A DNA stretch of 64,000 nt, from contig NZ_JAWJZH010000001.1 of assembly GCF_033063295.1 (NCBI RefSeq), positions 3,100,001-3,164,000 of the forward strand. The letters run 5' to 3'. The notes beneath the pieces are model-generated. The model was not told the origin of the DNA, ran no database searches, and saw only the letters and a list, made by a program, of their open reading frames with translations. Positions 18,641-27,275 of the stretch are shown here, piece after piece; position 1 is the stretch's first letter, and each line of letters starts with the position of its first letter. This stretch comes from Nitrosomonas sp. Is35 (GTDB lineage: Bacteria > Pseudomonadota > Gammaproteobacteria > Burkholderiales > Nitrosomonadaceae). The position numbers were made by a program, and so were the translations under genes.

Positions 18641-21600
18641 TCAGGATTTAACGGGAATTTGCGCGCTTGGGCGGCCAAAATAATAACCTTGCGCAAGATC
18701 GACTCCCAGATTTTTCACCATACTCAGCGTAGCCGCGTCTTCAACGAATTCCGCCACGGTTAACTTGCCAAGTCCGCGCGCGACTTCCACCATGGCTTTG
18801 ACAAAAATCTGATTGTCGCGGTTATTGGGGAGATCGCGAATAAACAACCCATCGATTTTAAGGATTTCGACTCCCAGGTATTTCAGATAACCGAACGTGG
18901 AAAAACCGCTGCCGAAATCGTCCAGGCAAACACAACAACCGGCTTGATGAACCGCTTCGATGAAGCGTTGCGCGTCTTGTATGTCTGACACCGCCGCAGT
19001 TTCGGTCAGCTCGATGATCAACCGCCTCGGATCCACGCGCAGTTCGCTTAAAAGATTGCGGATGTACTGGGGAATCGCCGGATCGTCAAACGTGCGGCCG
19101 GAAATATTAATCGCAACTGGCGGCATATCCGGATTCTCGCTGAGCAGTTCGATGCTGCGCTTGATCACCCAGCGGTCGATCGTGACAATCTGGCCGTTCT
19201 TTTCCGCTATGGGGATAAATTGACCCGGCATGATTAAATGCGCCGGTTCATTCACATCGCGCATCCTGACGAGAATCTCTAAATGAGTCAGTGCATTGTG
19301 AGCGGTTTCGTAGACACCTTGGAAATGAATTTCAAACAGATTCTGCTCCAGCGCCTGAGCAATCCGATTGTACCAGGTCAGCCGGTGCATCATGGCTTCC
19401 GACGAATCACGCTGAGGATCGTAAACTGCCCAGGTATTCTTGCCCTGATTCTTGGCCTGATACATCGCTGCATCCGCATGCGCCACCAAATCCTCGGCAG
19501 TTTCGCCGTGCTCGGGGAAAATAGCGACACCCACGCTGGTCGTCAGACGGATATTGGTGTCGCGGAAATGCAGCGGAATCGATGAGATGGACGTTACAAT
19601 CCGGGCGGGAAGGATACTCAAATCGTCCTCCGGTTGCAGATGGCTCAGAATGGCAAACTCATCGCCGCCCAAACGGGCGAATACTTCGATATGCCGCACA
19701 ATGCTGGAAATCTCTCCCGCTGTCCGGACCAGCACGGTATCACCGGCCCGGTGCCCGAAAGTATCATTAATGTATTTGAAATCATCGAGATCAAAATACA
19801 ATAGCGCAAATTTCTGCCGCTGGCGTAATGCGATGGCAATCAGATTGTGCAACTCTTCCTGGAAGCGGTGACGATTATACAAACCGGTCAACGGATCACG
19901 TTCCGCCAGATACAGCAGCTGCTGCGCGGTTTGCCGCTCTTGCGTAATATCCTCGTAAATCCATAAGCGTCCGATAATCAGCCCTTCGATATCATTCACG
20001 GGATACGATAATTGAGTGAACGTTCGCCCGTTAGTCAATTCGAGTTCGCAGCGCTCGCTGATTTCATGCGTATTCAACACATGCTTGGAAGCGTGACCGG
20101 GTTGCGCAAAACGCTCGTCGGAACTCGCGAGGATGGTTCTGGCCGGTTTATTCAATAAATTCTCGTGCTCGCCGATACCCCACATCCGCAAGAATGCCGG
20201 ATTGACATACTCCACCCGGTGTTCATTGTCTTCAAATAAAATGCCCATGTTCATGGCGGACAGTAATGCGCCCATGCGGCTTTGTTCCCGTTCTGCCAGC
20301 ACACGCAATTCCCGTTGATGGCGCTCGGACACTTTCAATTCTTCCAAAGCCGTGCTCAATTCTGCTTCCGCGCGCTTTTGTTCACTGATATCGGTATGCG
20401 TACCGAGCATGCGCAACGGCTGGCCTTGCTGATTCCATTCAATGATTTTTCCCAGCGAGAGTATCCATTTCCACTCACCTTGTTGCGTAAGTTGCCGGAA
20501 TTCCACCCGGTAATCCTCGCGTAAACCACCGATGTAGTCGCTGTAAACTTGGTAAGCGGCATCCCGGTCTGCCGGATGCAAACGTTCTAACCAGCGCCTA
20601 TCCGTTTCCACAAAAGATCGCGGATCATAACCCAGCATGCGGGCATACTCAGGACTGACTACCGCTTCCCCGGTTTGCACATTCAAATCATACAGACCTT
20701 GATTTGCCGCCGCCAGCGCCAGACGCAAGCGTGATTCACTATCCTGCAATTGCTGCTCCGCCTGACGCTGATTCGCCTGGATACCGATCATCATAAAAGC
20801 GATGAGCGTAATCGTTGCAACAAAAACACATAACACTAATTGATCAAGCTGGACATCGCCTCTGGAGAAAGGACCGGACCCTTGCGCCGTGCCTATGACT
20901 GCAATCGAGGCAATCGCCAGCACCACAATAAAAGTCTCTAACGCATTTAAACGTAAACCCGCCCATATCAAAGGGGGAAAAACCAGGAAAGCCAGCGGCA
21001 GCATGAGTTGACTGATGGCCGTAATGCCGCCGAATATCAGCCACGTCAGGCACACACAACTGCTTAGCACTGCAATAAATTCCAGCTTGATCTGTGACGG
21101 CGATACCGGGGTGCGCCGGAGATTCATCAGGAACAGCAGGAATGGCGTGAACACCAGAACACCCACAGTATCTCCAAGCCACCAGCCGGTCCAAGCTTGG
21201 GATAACAAATCAAATGGCAACATTCCACCGGCATACAACGCAAAAACACCGATACTGGCGGTCAGCAGCATACTACCGGGCCCGATCAGCAAGAAGGCCG
21301 TTACATCGCGTCCGCGTATAAAGCTGTTTTGAAAGCCCAGCACTTTTCTGAGCAACACTGCTCCTAATACCGGACCTGCGGTATTGCCTATAGCGATTGC
21401 CAAAGCAACGGGCGAGGTGAGATCACCGGTAGACAGGTTTGTGACAAGCGCCCCCAAGAATATACCCGGCCAGCAGGGCAATCCCCATAGCAACAGTGCC
21501 GCCAAAGCAATTCCGGAGGGCGGCCAAAACAAGGTGATACTTGAACCTAGATAAGGTGCGTTTAATCCTGCTTTTCCTCCGGCGAAATACAACGATGCCA

Positions 21601-21658
21601 GCAGTAATATTTGCGTGGCCAGTAAAAATAATGATTTTTCTACGCGTTGTTGTTCCAT
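18641..21658 (-). CDS. MASE1-PAS-PAS-GGDEF-EAL c-di-GMP regulator
   Basis: 1005 residues. Eight or so membrane helices at the N terminus have the MASE1 character (YFAGGKAGLNAPYLGSSITL, FWPPSGIALAALLL). Two PAS modules follow (near 310-430 with a PAC tail, and 470-560), then GGDEF (intact GGDEF near residue 664) and EAL (about 770-1000). The EAL signature is EIL here; the other catalytic residues stand (Asn in INISG, Glu in IELTET, DDFGSG, Lys in KIDG, Glu in AEFVED), so phosphodiesterase activity is plausible. Both synthetic and hydrolytic modules look intact; which dominates cannot be read from the sequence. Start at the ATG at 21658. Convergent with cca. Confidence 0.94.
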   Translation of the reverse strand: MEQQRVEKSLFLLATQILLLASLYFAGGKAGLNAPYLGSSITLFWPPSGIALAALLLWGLPCWPGIFLGALVTNLSTGDLTSPVALAIAIGNTAGPVLGAVLLRKVLGFQNSFIRGRDVTAFLLIGPGSMLLTASIGVFALYAGGMLPFDLLSQAWTGWWLGDTVGVLVFTPFLLFLMNLRRTPVSPSQIKLEFIAVLSSCVCLTWLIFGGITAISQLMLPLAFLVFPPLIWAGLRLNALETFIVVLAIASIAVIGTAQGSGPFSRGDVQLDQLVLCVFVATITLIAFMMIGIQANQRQAEQQLQDSESRLRLALAAANQGLYDLNVQTGEAVVSPEYARMLGYDPRSFVETDRRWLERLHPADRDAAYQVYSDYIGGLREDYRVEFRQLTQQGEWKWILSLGKIIEWNQQGQPLRMLGTHTDISEQKRAEAELSTALEELKVSERHQRELRVLAEREQSRMGALLSAMNMGILFEDNEHRVEYVNPAFLRMWGIGEHENLLNKPARTILASSDERFAQPGHASKHVLNTHEISERCELELTNGRTFTQLSYPVNDIEGLIIGRLWIYEDITQERQTAQQLLYLAERDPLTGLYNRHRFQEELHNLIAIALRQRQKFALLYFDLDDFKYINDTFGHRAGDTVLVRTAGEISSIVRHIEVFARLGGDEFAILSHLQPEDDLSILPARIVTSISSIPLHFRDTNIRLTTSVGVAIFPEHGETAEDLVAHADAAMYQAKNQGKNTWAVYDPQRDSSEAMMHRLTWYNRIAQALEQNLFEIHFQGVYETAHNALTHLEILVRMRDVNEPAHLIMPGQFIPIAEKNGQIVTIDRWVIKRSIELLSENPDMPPVAINISGRTFDDPAIPQYIRNLLSELRVDPRRLIIELTETAAVSDIQDAQRFIEAVHQAGCCVCLDDFGSGFSTFGYLKYLGVEILKIDGLFIRDLPNNRDNQIFVKAMVEVARGLGKLTVAEFVEDAATLSMVKNLGVDLAQGYYFGRPSAQIPVKS

Positions 21659-21664
21659 ATCCAA

Positions 21665-22000
21665 GGGAGGTTGGCTGATTTAATGAGCTAAAGCACTATC
21701 TTGGAATATGAAAACATAATGTATAAGTCTCAAGAACTTGAAGCAGGTGAGCGCGCGCTGGTTTTCATATCGCACGATAAAGATTATCACATTGAAGATT
21801 AAAACGAAATTCCATTGCACGCAGCAACCGGGAAAAGTATTTTAATCAGATTATTTGATGCCATTCCACGATGCATCCGCTTACCCTGGAGTGATCCAAT
21901 ATCCAGCAGATACAGTTTTTCATTTCCGGTTATCGTTATATCATGTCAGCAGCTTCAATGGATTGGCTGCCATATTCCAGCTTAAGGGAGGGAGAAGAAA
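21665..22000. other. Intergenic region between divergent genes
   Basis: About 340 bases between the GGDEF-EAL gene and the RTX gene. I see a strong GGGAGGGAG ribosome-binding site at its right end but no further frame, RNA or clear promoter pair. It presumably holds the promoters of both genes. Confidence 0.5.
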
Positions 22001-23089
22001 ATGACATTCCACATATTTCACATTAACGAAGTGTATTCCAATGCTGACGGAACCGTTCAATTCATCGAATTTACTGGAGATGCCAACGATCAGGACGAGT
22101 GGGCCGGACATACGATCACCTCGACCAGCGGCGCCACCACCCACACGTATACTTTCCCGACGAACCTTCCCAGCGAGACAACCCTGAACAAGTCCGTATT
22201 GGTTGCAACGCAGGGATTTTCAGCGCTGGGTTTAATCACACCCGATTTCATCATTCCGAATGGCTTTTTGTTTACCGGCAGCGGCACCGTCACTTTTCCC
22301 GGAATGTTTGGCGGCACGATAACTTATGCCGGATTACCCGTCGATGGCATAAAGTCACTCAACCGGGATGGTTCGACGGGGACTAATTCCCCCGCCAATT
22401 TTTCCGGCGAGACCGGTACGGTACCGCCCAATGTGTTGTTCGGCACCGATGACCCTGACAATTTGACCGGTACATCCGGGGATGATTTTATTCTTGCAGC
22501 CGGTGGAGACGATACGTTGAATGGCTTGGAAGGCAATGACACGCTAAATGGCGGTTTAGGTGCCGACACTGCCGTCTATAGCGGCAACCGTGCGAATTAC
22601 ACTGTTCTCGGCACAAGCTTGGGAATGACGGTTTCCGGGACGGAGGGTAACGATACGCTCACCGGTATCGAACGTTTTCAATTTGCCGATCAAAAAGTCG
22701 CGATTGACCTCAATGACGGCCAAGCTGCCGGCAATACGGTCAGACTGATCGGCGCGGCATTCGATGCACCAACCATTCAGGCACACCCGGACTATGTCGG
22801 CATTGGGCTTGGTTTGTTCGATTCCGGTCAAAGCATGCTGCAAGTTTCGCAACTGGTGATCGGTGTGCTGGGTAATCCAGATAATGACGCTTTTGTGGAT
22901 ACGGTGTACCAGAACGTTGTCGGCAGCGCACCGTCACCCGCAGATCACAACCTGTATGCCGGATTGCTGACAGGCAGCGGCGGCACGCTATCACAGGCGC
23001 AACTCCTCGAAATTGCGGCCAATTCCGAGGTGAACGCCACGAACATCGATTTAATCGGATTACAGCAAACCGGGGTAGAGTTTACTTAA
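22001..23089 (+). CDS. Secreted RTX-repeat protein with DUF4214 domain
   Basis: 362 residues, acidic, without an N-terminal signal peptide. The N-terminal part (about 1-140) resembles a lamin-tail-like beta domain (FHINEVYSNADGTVQFIEFT). Residues 150-195 carry calcium-binding GGxGxDxLx nonapeptides (GGDDTLNGLEGNDTLNGGLG, GADT). The C-terminal 70-80 residues are a DUF4214-like helical domain (DAFVDTVYQNVVGSAPS and LSQAQLLEIAANSEVN). This arrangement is typical of type I-secreted extracellular proteins; no T1SS genes lie nearby. A purine-rich GGGAGGGAG site supports the ATG. Confidence 0.85.
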   Translation: MTFHIFHINEVYSNADGTVQFIEFTGDANDQDEWAGHTITSTSGATTHTYTFPTNLPSETTLNKSVLVATQGFSALGLITPDFIIPNGFLFTGSGTVTFPGMFGGTITYAGLPVDGIKSLNRDGSTGTNSPANFSGETGTVPPNVLFGTDDPDNLTGTSGDDFILAAGGDDTLNGLEGNDTLNGGLGADTAVYSGNRANYTVLGTSLGMTVSGTEGNDTLTGIERFQFADQKVAIDLNDGQAAGNTVRLIGAAFDAPTIQAHPDYVGIGLGLFDSGQSMLQVSQLVIGVLGNPDNDAFVDTVYQNVVGSAPSPADHNLYAGLLTGSGGTLSQAQLLEIAANSEVNATNIDLIGLQQTGVEFT

Positions 23090-23096
23090 ATTACGC

Positions 23097-23888
23097 TCAC
23101 TCCGCCGATTCACAACCAGATTCGCGATCTTTGTCGCTCCAAGCCAGTGAGCGGTAGTCAAAACCATTTTCAATCACCGGCTTAATAATGTCGAAGTAGG
23201 GCGAGATGTCAAAATCGCGCGGGGTGTACAGACTATAATGACGAATATGGTAGATATCCGCGTAGCAATCGGTATGCCTCGGATCATCCGACCAGGTACG
23301 TTGAATCTCCGGCAATATCGGATAGCGCACCGACTCAAACGCTTGCGCGATCAGCGTCGAACAGATCGCCCGTGTCGGATCTCCACTGCCGAGGGCTAAC
23401 ATACGTCTGCGGAACCGTGTCGGAACCGGCATTGTCGGCAGCAAATAGCGCAAAAGATCGAAAATATGCTTGAGATCATAGTGCTGGCCGATGCGCGCGA
23501 TAACAAAATCCACCACACGTTTGCGATCCTCATCGTTCAAACCGACCGGACGGCAAATCCGGGTATGCATTTGCGCATAGTGAGCAAGTGTTATCGCGCG
23601 CACACCTTCCTTCAGATCGGCCTCTATCAATACCTGGGGCAACTGCCAGGGTGCGCTGTGCGGCAGCACGTTCCCAATGTAGATGGCGGCATGCGACCAG
23701 GTGGATTGCGTCAGGTATTTGATGGCTACGCTGACACGGGTATCCCCCTCCACCAACAGCACATCGCCAGGCTGCAAAGTAGCTGCCAGTTTTTCCTGAC
23801 TGATCGTTGCCACCTGAACGCTCTGCCGCACCGGCTTGGTTAAGAAGTGTGCCAACCCGCGGCCTACAATTTCTGCTACCTGCCCCAT
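23097..23888 (-). CDS. YiiX/YebB-like permuted NlpC/P60 cysteine hydrolase
   Basis: 263 residues, no signal peptide. Catalytic elements of circularly permuted papain-like enzymes are present: QPGDVLLVEGDTRVSVAIKY, then His in STWSHAAIYIG, an acidic VLIEADLKEGV segment, and Cys in RAICSTLIAQAFES. Relatives cleave amide or ester bonds in lipids or peptidoglycan; the substrate cannot be told. The stop lies seven bases from that of the convergent RTX gene. Confidence 0.85.
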   Translation of the reverse strand: MGQVAEIVGRGLAHFLTKPVRQSVQVATISQEKLAATLQPGDVLLVEGDTRVSVAIKYLTQSTWSHAAIYIGNVLPHSAPWQLPQVLIEADLKEGVRAITLAHYAQMHTRICRPVGLNDEDRKRVVDFVIARIGQHYDLKHIFDLLRYLLPTMPVPTRFRRRMLALGSGDPTRAICSTLIAQAFESVRYPILPEIQRTWSDDPRHTDCYADIYHIRHYSLYTPRDFDISPYFDIIKPVIENGFDYRSLAWSDKDRESGCESAE

Positions 23889-24396
23889 GCGATTTCCTTA
23901 CATCGTTATTTATTTTCGAAACATAGCATCAATTAAATCAACTCTAAAGAGCTTTGCATGAGCGGCGGCTGGCTTACGCAGACATAAAAATATGATTTTT
24001 TTGAATATCATAGTGTTAACCCATTGATTAACCGCCACATCAGCTTTGCAACATCAACAGCAACTGATTGAGTCCGTCAGCTACAATTCCGTTTGATGAG
24101 CATTTATTGTCAGAACGACACCGATCCTTGCGGCGATGAGAGATTATCATTTGGAATTAATTGATTAAATGAATCATTGCCACACCAAGGTTTACTCTAC
24201 CAGTGATTGCCAGTAAAATTTTCGTGTATTTCCATCTTGGTAGGAAATTACCCGCAAGCATAGACCCTGCACCATAGCGTTTTATTTTAGCCGGCACTCC
24301 CATCACACAAGCGCTTATGTTTCATGATTTGAACACGATTGCCACCGTTGTTGCCGCAAACTTACCCGATACGGCCGCTCGCTCGCTGATTGCCCA
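23889..24396. other. Long intergenic region upstream of the P-type ATPase
   Basis: Around 500 bases, AT-rich up to about 24300. From 24318 several frames stay open; one (frame of the small ORF at 24397) is open without a start codon from just after a TGA near 24330, giving a Cys-rich segment DCHRCCRKLTRYGRSLADCP. This could be the decayed 3' end of an older gene. No RNA or repeat recognised. Confidence 0.4.
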
Positions 24397-24498
24397 ATGC
24401 GCGAGCGCTATTTCACGCCGGATGAGGATTACAATACGGATTGGGTTTCCCGCACCTTGATTGAGGTTCCATGTACTGACGATGAGGAATCAGCATAA
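24397..24498 (+). CDS. Possible small ORF just upstream of the Ca2+ ATPase
   Basis: 33 codons beginning MRERYFTPDEDYNTDWVSRT and ending CTDDEESA, stopping two bases before the ATPase ATG. It is strongly acidic. It could be a leader peptide coupled to the ATPase, or the tail of a degraded gene whose open frame extends upstream without a start. No ribosome-binding site is convincing. Not recognised. Confidence 0.25.
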   Translation: MRERYFTPDEDYNTDWVSRTLIEVPCTDDEESA

Positions 24499-24500
24499 CG

Positions 24501-27233
24501 ATGGAAAATAACGCTGCGAAACACGATGAAAAATCATCCGGCAAAAACCTCAACGGATTGGCATGGCATGCATTGCCGCCCGATGAAGTCACCGCTATCT
24601 GGAAAACTTCCAAACAATCGGGGTTGACGACGCAAGAGGTCGCTCGGCGCTTGAGCGATTTCGGCGAAAACCGTCTGCCGGAACCGGTCCACCGGGCAGC
24701 GTGGCTTAGATTCCTTCTGCAGTTTCACAATCCTCTGATCTACGTTCTGTTGCTGGCTGGATCGGTTACCCTTGCATTAGGCGGATTAGTCGATGCGCTG
24801 GTCATTCTTGGCGTTGTCGTCATTAACGCCGTCATCGGATTCGTCCAGGAAGGTAAGGCTGAGCGGGCGCTCGACGCAGTCCGCGATATGCTGGCAGCAC
24901 GCGCTGCGGTCGTGCGCAACGGCGAGCGCCAGCACATCGATGCGGCACAACTGGTTCCCGGCGATGTGGTGTTGCTGGAATCGGGCGACAAAATTCCCGC
25001 TGACTTGCGCCTGATTCATACGCGGAATCTGCAAGTCATCGAATCCGCTCTCACGGGCGAATCGGCACCGATCGAGAAGGAATCGGCCGCCATATCCCAG
25101 CAAGCCAATCTGGCGGACCGGACCAATATGTGCTATTCCGGGACGCTGGTGAGTTATGGTCAAGCGCAAGGCATCGTTGTCGCTACCGGCGTGCTTACGG
25201 AAATCGGACGCATCGGTGCGATGGTCAGCGATGTCAAAAGCCTGGTGACGCCGCTGACACGGCGGCTAGATCAGTTTGCTCGGCAAATCACTGCTTTCAT
25301 TTTGGGGGTCGCGGCAGTAACGCTGTTGTACGGTTATTACATCGCTCAACTTCCATTATTCGATTTGTTTCTCGCAGTTGTCGGACTGGCAGTCGCCGCG
25401 ATTCCCGAAGGTATGCCGGCCATCGTGACAATCGTTCTGGCGATCGGCACCCGGGTCATGGCGCGCAAGAAAACCATTGTCAGACGTCTGCCGGCAGTCG
25501 AAACCCTCGGCTCGGTTTCGGTGATCTGTACCGACAAAACCGGTACGCTGACCCGGAATGAAATGACCGCCGTCCGGCTGGTATTGGCCGGTTGTGAGAT
25601 AACGGTGTCAGGCGCAGGATATGCGCCCGACGGCGGCTTTCACATCAACGGTGTCAGTATCGACCCGGCAGCCATTGCCGGATTCGAGGATTTGGCGCGA
25701 TGCGCGCTGCTTTGCAACGACGCCCGGATTCATCATGATGCCGTCGGCAACTGGACGCTGACCGGCGATCCGACGGAAGGCGCCTTAATGACGCTGGCTC
25801 ACAAAGCGGGCATGGAACCGTCCGGCACTGCGCCGCAGTGGCCTCGCGTCGACGCGATTCCGTTCGAATCCGAGCGTCAGTACATGGTCACGCTGAATCA
25901 CGATCACGGCGGACGCCACCTATTGTTTTTGAAAGGCGCACCAGAACGCGTCTTCGTGCTCTGTAAAACGCAATCCGGCGGCACTGCTATCGATCGCGAT
26001 TACTGGGAAGCCGCCGTCACCCGCGCTGCTCAAGCAGGTGAACGGGTGTTAGCGTTCGCCCAAGCGCAATGGTTAGAGAACCGGCAAGACATTGAAGCCA
26101 GCGACATCATGCCTCGCTTTGAGCTGTTGGGGCTGGTGAGCATCATTGATCCGCCCCGGGAAGAAGCGATTGCAGCAGTCGCCGAATGCCACTCGGCGGG
26201 TGTGAGGGTCAAGATGGTGACTGGCGATCATGCGATCACGGCGGCGGCGATCGGCAGCCAGCTCGGCCTGGTTTCCGGACGAACCCTGACGGGTGATGCA
26301 ATCGAAAACCTGGATGACGGCGCGTTACGTGAACATGCGCTCACCACTGACATCTTTGCCCGCGCCACACCGGAGCATAAACTGCGGCTGATCACCGCCT
26401 TGCAGTCGCAGGGCCATCTCGTGGCAATGACCGGAGACGGTGTAAATGACGCGCCGGCATTGAAGGCGGCTGACATAGGAGTCGCCATGGGTCAAAAAGG
26501 CACCGATGCTGCCCGCGAAGCATCCGATCTGGTTTTGACGGATGACAACTTCGCCACGATTGCCAGCGCTATCCGCGAAGGCCGCGTGGTTTACGACAAT
26601 ATCAAGAAATCGCTGATGCACATGCTGCCTACCAATGGCGGCGAAGCCGGTGTCATTCTGCTGGCGATCTTTGCTGGTTTGCCGCTACCGGTAACCGCCG
26701 GTCAGATCCTATGGGTAAACACGGTCACGTCGGTCACGCTGGCATTGGCTTTGGCATTTGAACCGGCGGAGCGGGGTGTCATGACGCTTGCGCCACGCCC
26801 GCCCGACGAACCTTTGATCACGCAAGCACTCGGGTTGCGGATTCTGTTTGTGATCGTTTTGATGGTAGCCGCGACATTCGCCATCTTCAATTGGGAATTG
26901 CAACGCGGCAGCAGCCTCGATACGGCACGCACCGCTGCAGTCAATATGATTGTGGTGTGCGAACTGTTTTACCTATTCAATGTCCGTCATTTTACGGCAC
27001 ACGCATTCAGACTGGAAACGCTACGCGGCAACCCGGCGGTTCTGCTGGTGTCCGGCATTCTGATCGTACTGCAACTCGCCTTTACCTACACAGCACCGAT
27101 GCATCATCTGTTCAAAAGTGTCACACTCGATATTCATTCCTGGGCGGCTATACTCAGCTTGGGCTTACTATTGTTCCTGTGCGTTGAAGCGGAAAAAACT
27201 TTCCTGCGTATCGCCAGAATCGACCGTTTGTGA
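24501..27233 (+). CDS. Cation-transporting P-type ATPase (Ca2+-type, P2)
   Basis: 910 residues. Cation-ATPase N-terminal domain (WHALPPDEVTAIWKTSKQSG), actuator domain with TGES (from residue 185), phosphorylated Asp345 in ICTDKTGTLTRNEM, a nucleotide-binding domain with KGAPERV, the hinge TGDGVNDAPALK (around 645-655), and about ten membrane helices including AAIPEGMPAIVTIVLAIGT in M4 and the long C-terminal set. The M4 PEGMP motif and overall plan fit bacterial Ca2+/Mn2+ (SERCA-like) or general P2 pumps; ion specificity is inferred. It starts a three-gene set with a universal stress protein and a CaCA exchanger. Confidence 0.93.
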   Translation: MENNAAKHDEKSSGKNLNGLAWHALPPDEVTAIWKTSKQSGLTTQEVARRLSDFGENRLPEPVHRAAWLRFLLQFHNPLIYVLLLAGSVTLALGGLVDALVILGVVVINAVIGFVQEGKAERALDAVRDMLAARAAVVRNGERQHIDAAQLVPGDVVLLESGDKIPADLRLIHTRNLQVIESALTGESAPIEKESAAISQQANLADRTNMCYSGTLVSYGQAQGIVVATGVLTEIGRIGAMVSDVKSLVTPLTRRLDQFARQITAFILGVAAVTLLYGYYIAQLPLFDLFLAVVGLAVAAIPEGMPAIVTIVLAIGTRVMARKKTIVRRLPAVETLGSVSVICTDKTGTLTRNEMTAVRLVLAGCEITVSGAGYAPDGGFHINGVSIDPAAIAGFEDLARCALLCNDARIHHDAVGNWTLTGDPTEGALMTLAHKAGMEPSGTAPQWPRVDAIPFESERQYMVTLNHDHGGRHLLFLKGAPERVFVLCKTQSGGTAIDRDYWEAAVTRAAQAGERVLAFAQAQWLENRQDIEASDIMPRFELLGLVSIIDPPREEAIAAVAECHSAGVRVKMVTGDHAITAAAIGSQLGLVSGRTLTGDAIENLDDGALREHALTTDIFARATPEHKLRLITALQSQGHLVAMTGDGVNDAPALKAADIGVAMGQKGTDAAREASDLVLTDDNFATIASAIREGRVVYDNIKKSLMHMLPTNGGEAGVILLAIFAGLPLPVTAGQILWVNTVTSVTLALALAFEPAERGVMTLAPRPPDEPLITQALGLRILFVIVLMVAATFAIFNWELQRGSSLDTARTAAVNMIVVCELFYLFNVRHFTAHAFRLETLRGNPAVLLVSGILIVLQLAFTYTAPMHHLFKSVTLDIHSWAAILSLGLLLFLCVEAEKTFLRIARIDRL

Positions 27234-27275
27234 AAAGCCGGTTGCATATATTCCATACGCAAAGGAGCGCTATTA

